Assembly: GCA_965199805.1 (NCBI GenBank)
Contig: CBDATO010000001.1
Span: 2,170,001 to 2,234,000 of the forward strand
Source of the DNA: DATAZK01 sp965199805
Lineage (GTDB): Bacteria > Actinomycetota > Actinomycetes > Frankiales > Frankiaceae
Length of the DNA: 64,000 nucleotides
Direction: 5' to 3'
Part shown: positions 42,389 to 51,427 of the stretch, one piece after another
Layout: the number at the start of each line of letters is the position of its first letter
Numbering within the stretch: position 1 is the stretch's first letter
Made by a program: the position numbers and the translations under genes
The notes under the pieces: generated by a model
Database searches by the model: none
Told to the model about the DNA's origin: nothing
The model's input: only the letters and a program-made list of their open reading frames with translations

Positions 42389-42874
42389 TCAGCCGCCTTC
42401 GGCGGTGCGCTTGATGGCCGCGAGCGTCACGGGGATCCCGGTGTGCGCGGCCTGCGTGCGGTTCTCGATCTGGGCAGCCGCGTCGGCGCCGTAGCGCTCG
42501 TGGAAGCCGGCGATGCCCGCTGCGGTGAAGTGCCAGGACTCGGTCAGCCGGGTACGCGCCGCGTCGCCGGTCAGGTCACCGGCGGGCTCCATGCTGTAGC
42601 CCCAGCGCACCCAGCCGTCGCCGACCGTGAACGCGAACTCCCGGCCCGGGTCGGCCGCGACCACCCGGGAGCGGGTCTCCCAGGTGCGCTCGGGCGTCTC
42701 GTTGTGCCCGACGAAGACGGCTCCCACCGCCGGACCCGTCGCGTCGTCCGCCCACCAGCACGCCTTGCAGATCGGGCTCCACCCACCCATGCGGGTGACG
42801 TCGGAGACCAGGCCGTACACGGCGTCGGGGCCGGCGGCGATCTCGATCGATTCGGCGTAGGTGCGTTCGTCCAC
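42389..42874 (-). CDS. SRPBCC family protein (second copy)
   Basis: A 161-residue helix-grip protein of the same subfamily as that at 1893-2363 (VSDVTRMGGWSP, VGAVFVGHN). The ligand is unknown. The GTG start at 42874 follows a TAACCT box at seven bases (42882-42887) that overlaps the end of the acyltransferase gene, so it may be transcribed separately as a leaderless message. Confidence 0.85.
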   Translation of the reverse strand: MDERTYAESIEIAAGPDAVYGLVSDVTRMGGWSPICKACWWADDATGPAVGAVFVGHNETPERTWETRSRVVAADPGREFAFTVGDGWVRWGYSMEPAGDLTGDAARTRLTESWHFTAAGIAGFHERYGADAAAQIENRTQAAHTGIPVTLAAIKRTAEGG

Positions 42875-42879
42875 GTCGG

Positions 42880-44934
42880 TCAGGTTACGAAGCAGTTGGA
42901 GCTCGGCTTGCCGTCCGCGGGAAACGCGTGGGCCAGCCCCTGCGCCAGGCCGTGGGCCCGCTGCGCGTAGCCGAACGACGTGAAGTGCACCGAGTCCTGG
43001 CCGAACCAGGCGTTCTGCACGACCGAGGCCCAGTCGTAGACCCGCATCGACGGGTACTTCGAGCAGGCCGCCTTGAGCTCGTTGTTCCAGACCTGCATCT
43101 GCGTCTCGGAGTACGGGCCCGAGCTCAGCAGCGAGCGCACCGAGGTCCAGAGCACCGGCTGGTCACCGATGATCTCCATCATGTTCTTGATCCGTGTGGC
43201 CTGGTTCATCACCGAACCGACCGCGACGTCCGCGGTGTCGTTGGTGCCGAGAGCGAGCACCCAGCAGCCCTTGTAGCCGCCGGCGATGATGCTCTTGGCC
43301 AGGTTGTACGCATTCTGCTGCTGCCCGACGGTCTCCAGGATCGAGCGTCCGCCGGAGATCTCCATCCGCGAGTTGGTGACGCCGACGGCGGCGTACTGCG
43401 CGGGGCTCTGCTGGCTCACGTCAGGCAGGTAGGCCGACGAGGTCAGGCCCTCGGAGGTGCTGTCACCGATGTGGACCAGCGTCTTGCACGAGCTGCGGGC
43501 GGCGACCGGTGCGACCGACGGGCTCGCCGACGCCGTGGGCGAGCTGGACGGCGACGGACCCGGGGAGGTGCTCGCGGACGGTGACGTCGTCGAAGCCGGC
43601 GAGGTGCTGGACGGACCGGGATCGGGCAGCGGGGGATCGGGCAGCTGGGGGTTGGGCAGGGGGGCTGAGGCGGTGGACGCGGTGGCCGTCGAGTCGCTCG
43701 GCACCTTGCCGGAGACACCGATCCCGGCCACCACGAGCAGCGCCAGGGCGGTGAGCCCGGCGGCCGTACGCGTACCGGAGATGCCGGAGACCCAGGCGCC
43801 GCTGCGCAGGTTGGCCCACATGCGGCGGAGCGCGCCGCGGCGGATCGGGTCCTCGACGAAGGTCCACGACAGGGCGGCCAGCGCGACGGTCAGCGCGGTC
43901 ATGATCAGCGCCCGGAGCAGTGACGGAGCTTCCTGCGGGTGGGCTGCGCCCAGCACGATGATCGGGAAGTGCCAGAGGTAGATGGCGTACGAGCGCACGC
44001 CGATCCACCGCAGCGGCCTGCAACCGATGATCTTTCCGAGCCGGCTGTCGGGATGCACGATCGCGGCCACGACGAGGACGGTCGCGACGGACAGCAGCAC
44101 CAGCCCGCCGCGGTAGAGGAACGGCCCGTAGTCGTTCGTCTTCCAGATCATGAGGACGATGACGAGCAGGCCGACGGCACCCAGCACGTCGAGCCCGCGG
44201 CGCACCGGGACCTTGGTGGCGAGCGTGCGGCCGATGCGCCGGCTCGGCCAGACCATCGCCAGCGCCGCACCGAAGAGCAGGCCGAAGGCGCGGGTGTCGG
44301 TGCCCTCGTAGATGCGGGTGGTGTCGATGCCAGGCGAGTACATGACGGCCATGGCGATCGCGGAGACGGCGGCGAGCCCGAGGGTCACCAGGGCGAGGCG
44401 GCCACGCTGCAGCGAGAAGCTGCGCCGGGGACGGAAGATCTTCAGCCCGATGAACACCATGAACGGCCAGACCAGGTAGAACTGCTCCTCCACCGCGAGC
44501 GACCACAGGTGGCCGAGCGGGTTGGGCGGTCCGAAGCGAGCGAAGTACGACATCTGCTCGCTGATCAGGTACCAGTTGCTGACGTACAGCACCGAGGCGA
44601 CGACCATGCCCCGCAGGTGGGAGAGCTGATCCGGGTCGAAGATCGTGACCCAGGCGACGACCACCACCAGCATCACCAGGAACGGCGGCAGCAGCCGGCG
44701 GGCCCGGGCCATGCAGAACTTCTTGAGCCGCAGGAAGCCGAACGTGTCGAAGCCCGACAGCAGCAGATCGGTGATCAGATAGCCGCTCAGCGTGAAGAAG
44801 ACCGCGACACCGAGCACGCCTCCCGGCGCCCAGCCCGCTCCCAGGTGGTACGCAAGGACGGCGGCGACGGCAATGGCGCGCAGGCCGTCGAGGCCCGGGA
44901 TGTAACGCTGGCCGCGTCCGACCGGCTCCGGCAT
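42880..44934 (-). CDS. Surface O-acyltransferase, OafA-type, with SGNH domain
   Basis: A 684-residue membrane protein. The N-terminal acyltransferase-3 domain (about residues 10-380, some ten helices) has LDGLRAIAVAAVLAYH, the conserved catalytic His region, and SLAVEEQFYLVWP. A Ser/Thr/Pro/Ala linker (about 410-480) leads to an extracellular SGNH domain with GDSTSEG (nucleophile Ser) and DSVHFTSFG (Asp/His pair). It should O-acylate a cell-surface sugar or peptidoglycan. The ATG has a GAGGAAG Shine-Dalgarno. It is divergent from the F420-type oxidoreductase. Confidence 0.93.
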   Translation of the reverse strand: MPEPVGRGQRYIPGLDGLRAIAVAAVLAYHLGAGWAPGGVLGVAVFFTLSGYLITDLLLSGFDTFGFLRLKKFCMARARRLLPPFLVMLVVVVAWVTIFDPDQLSHLRGMVVASVLYVSNWYLISEQMSYFARFGPPNPLGHLWSLAVEEQFYLVWPFMVFIGLKIFRPRRSFSLQRGRLALVTLGLAAVSAIAMAVMYSPGIDTTRIYEGTDTRAFGLLFGAALAMVWPSRRIGRTLATKVPVRRGLDVLGAVGLLVIVLMIWKTNDYGPFLYRGGLVLLSVATVLVVAAIVHPDSRLGKIIGCRPLRWIGVRSYAIYLWHFPIIVLGAAHPQEAPSLLRALIMTALTVALAALSWTFVEDPIRRGALRRMWANLRSGAWVSGISGTRTAAGLTALALLVVAGIGVSGKVPSDSTATASTASAPLPNPQLPDPPLPDPGPSSTSPASTTSPSASTSPGPSPSSSPTASASPSVAPVAARSSCKTLVHIGDSTSEGLTSSAYLPDVSQQSPAQYAAVGVTNSRMEISGGRSILETVGQQQNAYNLAKSIIAGGYKGCWVLALGTNDTADVAVGSVMNQATRIKNMMEIIGDQPVLWTSVRSLLSSGPYSETQMQVWNNELKAACSKYPSMRVYDWASVVQNAWFGQDSVHFTSFGYAQRAHGLAQGLAHAFPADGKPSSNCFVT
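42882..42887 (-). promoter_or_regulatory. Putative -10 box, leaderless (second SRPBCC gene)
   Basis: TAACCT on the minus strand, seven bases before the GTG at 42874. Confidence 0.5.
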
Positions 44935-44982
44935 CTAGGGCAACTTCCTCGGTCGAACGACGATGTCAGCTGACGTCACCCT

Positions 44983-45001
44983 AACGACAGTCATGGTCGT
45001 T
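44983..45001. promoter_or_regulatory. Inverted repeat in a divergent promoter region
   Basis: AACGAC (44983-44988) and GTCGTT (44996-45001) with a 7-base spacer, preceded by a TGACGTCA palindrome (44971-44978). They lie 50-70 bases upstream of the acyltransferase start, in the 229-base gap to the oxidoreductase gene. A regulator site is possible; the rest of the gap shows nothing recognisable. Confidence 0.35.
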
Positions 45002-45163
45002 CCAGGGCTGACTCGACTGACCGCCTGCCTGCAATTTCCCTGTGCATCGGCTGTTCAAGCCCCCTGGGCGTGGCGCCGCCGCACCCTTCTGGAGGCGTCG
45101 GATCGGGCCGGGCTTCGCGGGGCCGGGTGCGCCCTGCCGACGGGACGGGGCTAGAAAAGGGCG

Positions 45164-46066
45164 ATGAAGTTCTGGTGCAGCACCGCGTTCATGAGCTCCC
45201 CCGAGCTGCCGCCGGTCGCGAAGATGCTCGACGACGCGGGCTACCACGGAGCCCTGGTCTCCGACCACCTCGTGTACCCGAAAGAGCTGAAGTCTCGCTA
45301 CCCGTACTCGCCGTTCCCGGACGGCCGCCCGATCTGGGACGCGGAGACGGCGTGGCCCGACACCTGGGTGCTCATCGGGGCGATGTCGGCGGTCACCAAG
45401 AACCTGCATTTCAGCAACGGCGTCTACATCGCCGGTGCGCGCCCGATCCTCGCGGTGGCCAAGCAGGTCGCGACGGCCAGCGTGCTGTCCGGCGGCCGCG
45501 TCGGCCTCGGCGTCGGTGCCGGGTGGATGCGCGAGGAGTTCGAGCTGATGGGGCAGTCGTACGAGAACCGCGGGCCCCGGCTGTCGGAGATGATCCAGGC
45601 GCTGCGCGAGCTGTGGAAGGGCGGCTGGGTCGAATTCCACGGTGAGTACTACGACATCCCGCCGCTGATGATGGAGCCGCACCCCGAGGTCGCCCCGCCG
45701 ATCATCTGCGGTGGCCACACCAATGCGGCGCTGAAGCGCGCCGCCCGCTACGGCGACGGCTGGATCGGCAACGCCTACCCCTGGGACGAGGCCGCCCACC
45801 ACATCGGGAAGCTCAAGGGCTACCTCAAGGAGTACGGCCGCGAGAACGACCCCTTCGAGATCGTCGCCGGCCTGTACGAGAAGCCGACCGTCGAGCTCTA
45901 CCAGCGGGCCGAGCACGAGCTCGGCATCACCGCGACCATGACCATGCCGTGGGCCGGCATGGAGGACGTCAGCACCGGCCAGCACGCCGGCCTCAAGCAG
46001 GACGCCGAGCGCTACCGGCGTCCCATCGAGACCTTCGCCGAGGAGATCGTCTCCAAGTGCCACTAG
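45164..46066 (+). CDS. LLM-class F420-dependent oxidoreductase (second copy)
   Basis: A 300-residue luciferase-like flavin/F420 enzyme. Characteristic segments are MKFWCSTAFM, GGRVGLGVGAGWMREEFE and PPIICGGHTNAALKRAARYGDGW. It differs clearly from the copy at 2432-3340. The start codon follows TAGAAA at six bases. The phosphotransferase gene begins ten bases before its end, so the two are coupled and probably work on the same metabolite. Confidence 0.9.
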   Translation: MKFWCSTAFMSSPELPPVAKMLDDAGYHGALVSDHLVYPKELKSRYPYSPFPDGRPIWDAETAWPDTWVLIGAMSAVTKNLHFSNGVYIAGARPILAVAKQVATASVLSGGRVGLGVGAGWMREEFELMGQSYENRGPRLSEMIQALRELWKGGWVEFHGEYYDIPPLMMEPHPEVAPPIICGGHTNAALKRAARYGDGWIGNAYPWDEAAHHIGKLKGYLKEYGRENDPFEIVAGLYEKPTVELYQRAEHELGITATMTMPWAGMEDVSTGQHAGLKQDAERYRRPIETFAEEIVSKCH

Positions 46067-47468
46067 ACCCCTTCGGCGCCCTGGAGCCGGTCGCGACCCC
46101 GTCGCCTCCCTCCGAGGGGGCGACGGAGCGGATCGTGGCGTGGGTCGAGGACCGGCTGGACGGCACGGTCGAGCGGATCGAGCGGCAGCCGCGCTGGCGG
46201 CCGGTCTGGTTCGTCGACGTCCGCCGCGACGGCGAGCTGCTGGAGCTGCTGGTGCGCGGCGAACGCACCGACATGCCGCTGATCTTCCCGCTGCAGCATG
46301 AGATGGTGCTGCAGGAGCAGCTGCACGGCTTCGGCATCCCCACCCCGCAGGTGCACGGCTGGATCGACGACCCGGCCGCCTACGTCATGGACCGGGTGGG
46401 CGGGCGCCCGATTTCACCGGCGCCACCGACGCCGAGCGCGCGTCCGCCGTCGACGACTACGTCCAGATCCTCGCCCGGATGCACGCGCTCGACATCACGC
46501 CCTTCGTCGAGGCCGGGGTGATGCGGGCCGCCCGGCCGGCCGACTCCGGCCTGTTCGGCCTCAGCCGCTACGAGCGGGTCTACCGGGCGACCAAATCGCA
46601 CCCGGATCCGCTGATGGAGTTCTGCCTGGCCTGGATCCGGCGCAACCCGCCGGACTCGAAGGGCCGCGAGTCGGCCATCGTCTGGGACTCCGGGCAATTC
46701 CACTGGGCCGCTGGACAGCATGACGCGGACGGCCGGATCACCGCCATGCTCGACGTGGAGATCGGGCACATCGGCGACCCGATGATGGACCTTGCCGCCT
46801 GGCGCATGCGCGACACGATCATCGGTTACGGCAACTTCGACGAGCTCTACGCCCGCTACGGGGAGCTCTCGGGAGCCCCGGTCGACCTCGAGGCGATCAA
46901 GCGCCACCACTTCGTCTTCACGCTGACCAATCAGCTCGGACTCGGCCAGCTCATGCGCACGCCGCCGCCGGGCTCGGACCTGATGACCAACATGCAGTGG
47001 TGCTACGAGACGAACCTCTTCGCCACGGAAGCCCTCGCCGAGATCCTCGACGTCGAGCTGCCGACCGTCGACGTGCCGGATGACCGTTGGTCGCGCGCGA
47101 CTCCCGGGCTCGGCCAGCTGGTCGACGGCCTGCGCAACCTGGTGATCGATGACGAGTTTGTCCGCTATCAGGTACGCACCCTCTTCCGCGCCGCCCGTCA
47201 CGTCGCGCGGGTGAACGAGGTGGGTGACGCGTTCGACGCCGCCGACCTGGACGACCTGCACCAGCTGCTCGGTCACCGGCCCGACTCGTGGCTGGAAGGG
47301 GAGGCCGAGCTCGAACGCTTCGTGCTCGCCCACGCCGACTCGTCCGACTACGACGAGCAGCTCCTGTACGTCTTCCACCGCCGCAACCTGCGCGCCCACA
47401 TGCTGCTCGGCCCGGCCGGCTCCGCCATGACGAAGCACCTGCCGATCCAGACCATCCGTCAGAGCTGA
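46057..47468 (+). pseudogene. Phosphotransferase (APH/ACAD10-like) gene with a frameshift
   Basis: The reading frame is broken near 46407. Bases 46057-46406 encode the N-lobe (to YVMDRVGGR), and 46407-47468, one frame back, continue without a gap (PDFTGATDAERASAVDDYVQ). Restoring one C in the CCC run at 46407-46409 gives a continuous 470-residue protein. It resembles APH-fold small-molecule kinases. The usual HGD Brenner motif reads VWDSGQFHW, and the second metal motif is MLDVEIG. It is coupled to the oxidoreductase gene. Sequencing error, recent mutation or programmed -1 shifting are all possible. Confidence 0.85.
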
Positions 47469-48433
47469 GCGGCCCGCCACGCGGCCAGGACCTCGGGCTT
47501 CAGGCGTCCCCGATCGGAGACGGGGAGGCCGTTGGCAACGGCCCAGGCCCGCAGCTCGGCCGTTGGTGGAGCGGGCACCTCCGGACCCCCGGGAAGCTTG
47601 GTCACCACGCGATCCGTCAGTCGCTCGCGTGCGTCGTGCTCGGTGCGCGCCCAGGCCAGCGCCGCGCCGAGGAAACGGTAGGTCCACTCCGCGGCGAGCT
47701 GCCGGGTCTCGCAGAAGTGGATGGGCACGGTCGGCCAGCGCACCTGCAGCTCGGCGAGCCCGTCGGCGACGGTGGACGGGCGGACGTGCTTGAGCTTGAA
47801 GACGTCCGAGTAGCGGTGCTCAACCACGATCGCCGCTCGCGGCAGGGTAGCCAATTCGGTCAGCGCGAAACGCAGCTTGCCGTTCGTGAGGCTCGTGGTG
47901 AGGTCGTCGATCGACTTGCGTTCGACGGCGGCGACGACACTCCCCGCGTGCTCCACGGCGTAGTCACCCACCGAAAGGGCGCGTTTGCTCAGCACCACCT
48001 GCTGGTCGCTGAAGCGGTACGCGTACCTCTCCCGTGAGTCGACGATGATCGCCAGATCACCGATGCCCGCCGCCCGCCCGGTAGGGGTGCGTACGTCAGG
48101 CCTGGCCTGCTTGCGGGTCTTGGGCGACTGCCAGAAGATTACGTCGCGCCCGCGGGCCTTGGTGAAGACGATCTGTGAACGGTTCTCGCGGTAGCGGTCG
48201 ATGACGAGATCGATGGACGCTCCCCGGCGCGCGCAGGAACGCACCTCGATCCGCTCCACCACGTCGGGATCCGATGGCCATTCGGCGGAATCCACCTGAT
48301 AGCAGAAGAGTGCCTTCACCCGCGGCCACGTGCCGGACGTCCGGAAGACCAACCCGTCCCCGAGCGGGAGCCGCATGAGGAATGGGAGGCTTGAGTCCGG
48401 GTCCGGATTGCGGACGATGATCAGCTCGGCCAT
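47459..48433 (-). CDS. ERCC4-family nuclease with C-terminal Lsr2-type DNA-binding domain
   Basis: A 324-residue protein. Residues about 125-235 form an ERCC4 (XPF/Mus81-type) nuclease with VDSRE (131-135), GDY (156-158) and ERKS (171-174), the metal-binding active site. The last 37 residues (PTAELRAWAVANGLPVSDRGRL) match the C-terminal DNA-binding domain of Lsr2, which binds AT-rich minor groove. The first 110 residues are not recognised. It lies 62 bases downstream of the ATP-dependent ligase gene, suggesting a DNA repair role. ATG at 48433, with GACAAT seven bases upstream. Confidence 0.88.
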   Translation of the reverse strand: MAELIIVRNPDPDSSLPFLMRLPLGDGLVFRTSGTWPRVKALFCYQVDSAEWPSDPDVVERIEVRSCARRGASIDLVIDRYRENRSQIVFTKARGRDVIFWQSPKTRKQARPDVRTPTGRAAGIGDLAIIVDSRERYAYRFSDQQVVLSKRALSVGDYAVEHAGSVVAAVERKSIDDLTTSLTNGKLRFALTELATLPRAAIVVEHRYSDVFKLKHVRPSTVADGLAELQVRWPTVPIHFCETRQLAAEWTYRFLGAALAWARTEHDARERLTDRVVTKLPGGPEVPAPPTAELRAWAVANGLPVSDRGRLKPEVLAAWRAAQL

Positions 48434-48495
48434 CGAAGCGATTGTCACGCATCGGGTCGCCTTCGTGCGGCACTGCCTGGTGCGCCTCGCCGGGG

Positions 48496-50016
48496 TCAGC
48501 GCTCGTAGAAGGCACGCACCCTCTCGATGGTGTCGGCCTCGGCCGGCGTCTTGTCGTCGCGGTAGTTCAGTACCCTCGCGAAACGCAGAGCCATCCCGCC
48601 CGGATACCGGGTCGAGCGCTGCAGGCCGTCGAAGCCGATTTCGACCACCTGCTCCGGGCGCAACGTGACCACGTAGCCGTCGGTCGGTCCATCGGCGAGC
48701 TGCAGGAAGTGCTCGGTCTGCCACTCGAGCATCGCGTCGGTCATGCCCTTGAACGTCTTGCCGAGCATGACGAACGAGCCGTCCTGCGCCCGCGCGCCGA
48801 GGTGGATGTTCGACAGCTTGCCGCGGCGGCGTCCTGAGCCCCACTCGACGGCGAGCACGACCAGGTCGAGGGTGTGGACGGGCTTGATCTTCACCCAGCC
48901 GGCGCCGCGCCGCCCCGCCTCGTACGGCGCGGACGGCGACTTGGCGATGACGCCCTCATGGCCCGCGTCGAGCGTGAGCTGCAGGAAGTCGGCCGCGGCC
49001 TCGGCATCGGAGGTGGTCAGGCGGTCCACCCGGTTGGCGGCGGGCACGATGCGGTCCAGCTCGGCCAGGCGCTCGGACGTGGGTGCGTCGAGCAGGTCGC
49101 GGCCGTCGACGTGCAACACGTCGAACAGGAACGCGGTCATCGGCACCTGCTCGGCGCTGGGGGTGCGCGACCCGAAGCGCGACGCGGAGACCTGGAACGG
49201 ATGCGGCCGGCCGTCGGCGCGCAAGGCGAGGGCCTCCCCATCGGCAACGAGGCTGTCGACCGGCAGGGCGCGTACGAAGTCGACGACCTCAGGCAGCCGG
49301 ACGGTGACGTCATCCAGACTGCGGGTGAAGAGCGCCACCTCGGATCCGCGCTTGTGCACCTGCAGGCGCGCACCGTCGAGCTTGGCCTCGAACACCGCTT
49401 CGCCGTCCAGCTTCTCCAGCGCGTCGGCGACGGACGTGGCGGTCTGCGCGAGCATCGGCCCGACCGGGCGCATCACCTCGAGCCGGAACTCCGCGAGGGC
49501 GTCGGCGCCACCCTCTAGCGCGGCAGCGGCGACGGCCGGCAGGTCACCGCGGAGCATGGCTGCCCGGCGCACCTCCGCCAGTGGGATACCGGTGGTACGC
49601 GCAATCGCATCGCTCATGACCCCGAGCAGCGCGCCCTGCCGCAGCTCCCCGCCGAGCAACCGGCGCAGGAAGGTCTGCTCGACCTCCGTGGCCGCCTCAA
49701 AGATCCCGGCCAGCAACCCGGCGCGGCGAGCGACCGACCCGGCGCCGCTGGTCGCCTTGATCGCGTCGAACGTCTCGTGCACGTGGCCGACCGTGAGCGA
49801 AGGTTCGGCGGCCGCGGGCGGAACTTCACGCAGGCTCGCCCATCCGACGCCGATCTGGCGCTGTGGAAGGTCGCCGGCCAGCCATGACACGACGACCGGT
49901 ACGTCGGCCGGATCTGCGGCATTGAGCACCTCGGCGATCCGCGCGGCCTTGGCCAACCGGGAGCTGGTCGCGCCCACGTCGACGGATGCGGTGGCGACAT
50001 CAAGGAGCGCGGTCAC
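48496..50016 (-). CDS. ligB: ATP-dependent DNA ligase, LigB-type
   Basis: A 506-residue ligase, close to the length of mycobacterial LigB. The N-terminal domain (VTALLDVATASVDVGATSSR) precedes the nucleotidyltransferase motif I EAKLDGAR with adenylated Lys212. Motif VGWVKIKP-like (RGAGWVKIKPVH) and the OB-fold domain follow. The GTG at 50016 matches the family's N-terminus; a longer in-frame start would run into the DUF222 gene. It is a non-essential accessory ligase in known actinobacteria. It is flanked by ERCC4 nuclease and DUF222-HNH genes on the same strand. Confidence 0.92.
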   Translation of the reverse strand: MTALLDVATASVDVGATSSRLAKAARIAEVLNAADPADVPVVVSWLAGDLPQRQIGVGWASLREVPPAAAEPSLTVGHVHETFDAIKATSGAGSVARRAGLLAGIFEAATEVEQTFLRRLLGGELRQGALLGVMSDAIARTTGIPLAEVRRAAMLRGDLPAVAAAALEGGADALAEFRLEVMRPVGPMLAQTATSVADALEKLDGEAVFEAKLDGARLQVHKRGSEVALFTRSLDDVTVRLPEVVDFVRALPVDSLVADGEALALRADGRPHPFQVSASRFGSRTPSAEQVPMTAFLFDVLHVDGRDLLDAPTSERLAELDRIVPAANRVDRLTTSDAEAAADFLQLTLDAGHEGVIAKSPSAPYEAGRRGAGWVKIKPVHTLDLVVLAVEWGSGRRRGKLSNIHLGARAQDGSFVMLGKTFKGMTDAMLEWQTEHFLQLADGPTDGYVVTLRPEQVVEIGFDGLQRSTRYPGGMALRFARVLNYRDDKTPAEADTIERVRAFYER

Positions 50017-50063
50017 GTGGCCTATCTCAACAGCCGGTGAAGAAGGAGAGCCACCCGATCCGG

Positions 50064-51299
50064 TCACGTTCGCCTGATCTGGTTGGTCTGCGGTCGGGTG
50101 ACGGTCGGTGGCTGGAAGCGCAGGGTGGGTCCGGCCTGGCCGGTGATCGTCCAGCCGCCTTCGTGCACCAGGTGGTGATGGTGATGGCACAACAGGATCA
50201 GATTCTTGAGGTCGGTCGGGCCGTGATCACGTACCCATTCGCGGATGTGGTGGCCTTGGCACCAGGACGGCGGCCGATCGCAGCCAGGGAAGACGCAGTG
50301 CCTGTCTCGGACGGCGAGTGCGGCCCGCTGGTGGGGGCTGATGGTGCGGCGGGAGCGTCCGGCGTCGAGCACAGCTCCGTCTGAGCCGAAGATCATGGGG
50401 ATGATGTCGGCGTCGCAGGCGAGGCGGCGGACGGCGGAGGCCGGCATGGTGTCGCCGCCTTCGATGTCGCCGACGCCGAGCTGATGCTTCAGCACATCCA
50501 ACGGCAGCGTGACGATGACCGTCGGACGTGCCGTGTTGTCGCGTTCGCAGGTCTGGTGACCCAGAGCTTGCTTCGCCATCTCGATGAGGCCCAGGGCCCT
50601 ACGCAGCTTCGGTGACGGCGTCGGCTCACCGTCAGCGGCCGGTGCAGGTTTGGCGGTGAACTGCTCCAGGGCGTTCTTGACGATCGCGCCGGCTTCGGTG
50701 TTCAGCCAGCCCGACAGCCGGCAGCCGCCAAGCGTTTCGGACAGCGTCACGCCCTGGCGGATGAAATCGGCCCGGGCCTTCTGCTCGGCATCCTCCGGCT
50801 CGGTCAACGTCCGGATCCGGTCGCCCATCGTGATGAGGTCTTTGCGGGTCGCCACGGGCGCGGCTTCGGCGAGGATCGCCTCGGCCTTGCCGGTCGAGTC
50901 GGCGTCGAGACCGTCGACGGCTGCGGCGATGACCGTCGCCTTGTCCATCCCGATCGCACCTTCACCCCAGACCCGGCGGGTCTCGGGCAACGAGTCCTCC
51001 AGGACCCGGCCGAGCCGGATCCGGCGGCTGGCCCAGCCGGCGGTCTCACCCGTCTCGTTGCGGAGGAACGCAGCCGTCGACGTCGCACCACCGCCACCGG
51101 CGGCCTGCCAGATCCCGGACCGGTCGACCTGCTCGGCGCTCAGGCACTGCGCAAGCTCGAGCTGCCGGCCACCGGCGGCCAGCTCCTGAACCACCTCGAG
51201 GGCAACCTGGCCGCCGACCCGCTCCTGAAGACCCGCAGCGATAGCGGCGAGGAGGCGGGTTGCCTCACCCGCCATCCGCTGCAGATTCGATGGGAACAT
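50064..51299 (-). CDS. DUF222 / HNH endonuclease protein (13E12 repeat family)
   Basis: A 411-residue protein with an N-terminal helical DUF222 domain (to about residue 300) and a C-terminal HNH nuclease: CVFPGCDRPPSWC, then the catalytic GHHIREW, and a His-rich LLCHHHHHLVH. Genes of this family are multicopy in many actinobacteria (REP13E12 in M. tuberculosis), behave like mobile or homing elements, and have no proven role. The ATG follows a TAGACT box (51307-51312) at seven bases, so the message is probably leaderless. The conserved element at 51347-51416 lies just upstream of that promoter. Confidence 0.93.
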   Translation of the reverse strand: MFPSNLQRMAGEATRLLAAIAAGLQERVGGQVALEVVQELAAGGRQLELAQCLSAEQVDRSGIWQAAGGGGATSTAAFLRNETGETAGWASRRIRLGRVLEDSLPETRRVWGEGAIGMDKATVIAAAVDGLDADSTGKAEAILAEAAPVATRKDLITMGDRIRTLTEPEDAEQKARADFIRQGVTLSETLGGCRLSGWLNTEAGAIVKNALEQFTAKPAPAADGEPTPSPKLRRALGLIEMAKQALGHQTCERDNTARPTVIVTLPLDVLKHQLGVGDIEGGDTMPASAVRRLACDADIIPMIFGSDGAVLDAGRSRRTISPHQRAALAVRDRHCVFPGCDRPPSWCQGHHIREWVRDHGPTDLKNLILLCHHHHHLVHEGGWTITGQAGPTLRFQPPTVTRPQTNQIRRT

Positions 51300-51306
51300 G
51301 CGTTCG

Positions 51307-51312
51307 AGTCTA
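51307..51312 (-). promoter_or_regulatory. Putative -10 box, leaderless (DUF222-HNH gene)
   Basis: TAGACT on the minus strand, seven bases before the ATG at 51299. If real, the repeat element at 51347-51416 is upstream of, not within, the transcript of this gene. Confidence 0.5.
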
Positions 51313-51346
51313 TCGGCGGTCCAGGGTCGTGACCAGGGAAAACATC

Positions 51347-51416
51347 TGCCTGTGGACAGTCGGAGTGATGAGAGCTTGCGGTCGATTTCACCGGCGCGCC
51401 TCGACCAAAAGGTCTA
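51347..51416. repeat. DUF222-associated ~70-bp element (gene-linked copy)
   Basis: The second copy of the element at 18229-18298. TGCCTGTGGAC is at 51347-51357, a 14-base variable spacer follows, and a 45-base conserved block is at 51372-51416 (three mismatches). The block includes the GACC-AAAA-GGTC hairpin next to its right end. It lies between the kdpE stop codon (12 bases away) and the DUF222-HNH promoter. Confidence 0.85.
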
Positions 51417-51427
51417 GCCCGGGGGTC

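Noticed and set aside
43590..43700. CRISPR-like or tandem repeat in the acyltransferase gene
   Set aside because: The repetition is simple Ser/Thr/Pro/Ala codon bias in the extracellular linker, with no constant spacing.
50016..50064. A terminal inverted copy of the repeat on the 3' side of the DUF222 gene
   Set aside because: Only TTCACCGGC (nine bases) is shared. That is too little in GC-rich DNA to call an element end.
50017..50190. Longer N-terminus for the DNA ligase starting at 50190
   Set aside because: It would overlap the end of the DUF222 gene and add a Pro/Arg-rich stretch not found in LigB. The GTG at 50016 fits the family start.
51347..51416. Omega-RNA/HEARO-like guide RNA for the HNH protein
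   Set aside because: The HNH protein is DUF222-type without RuvC parts, and its probable promoter lies downstream of the element, so nothing supports a guide RNA.
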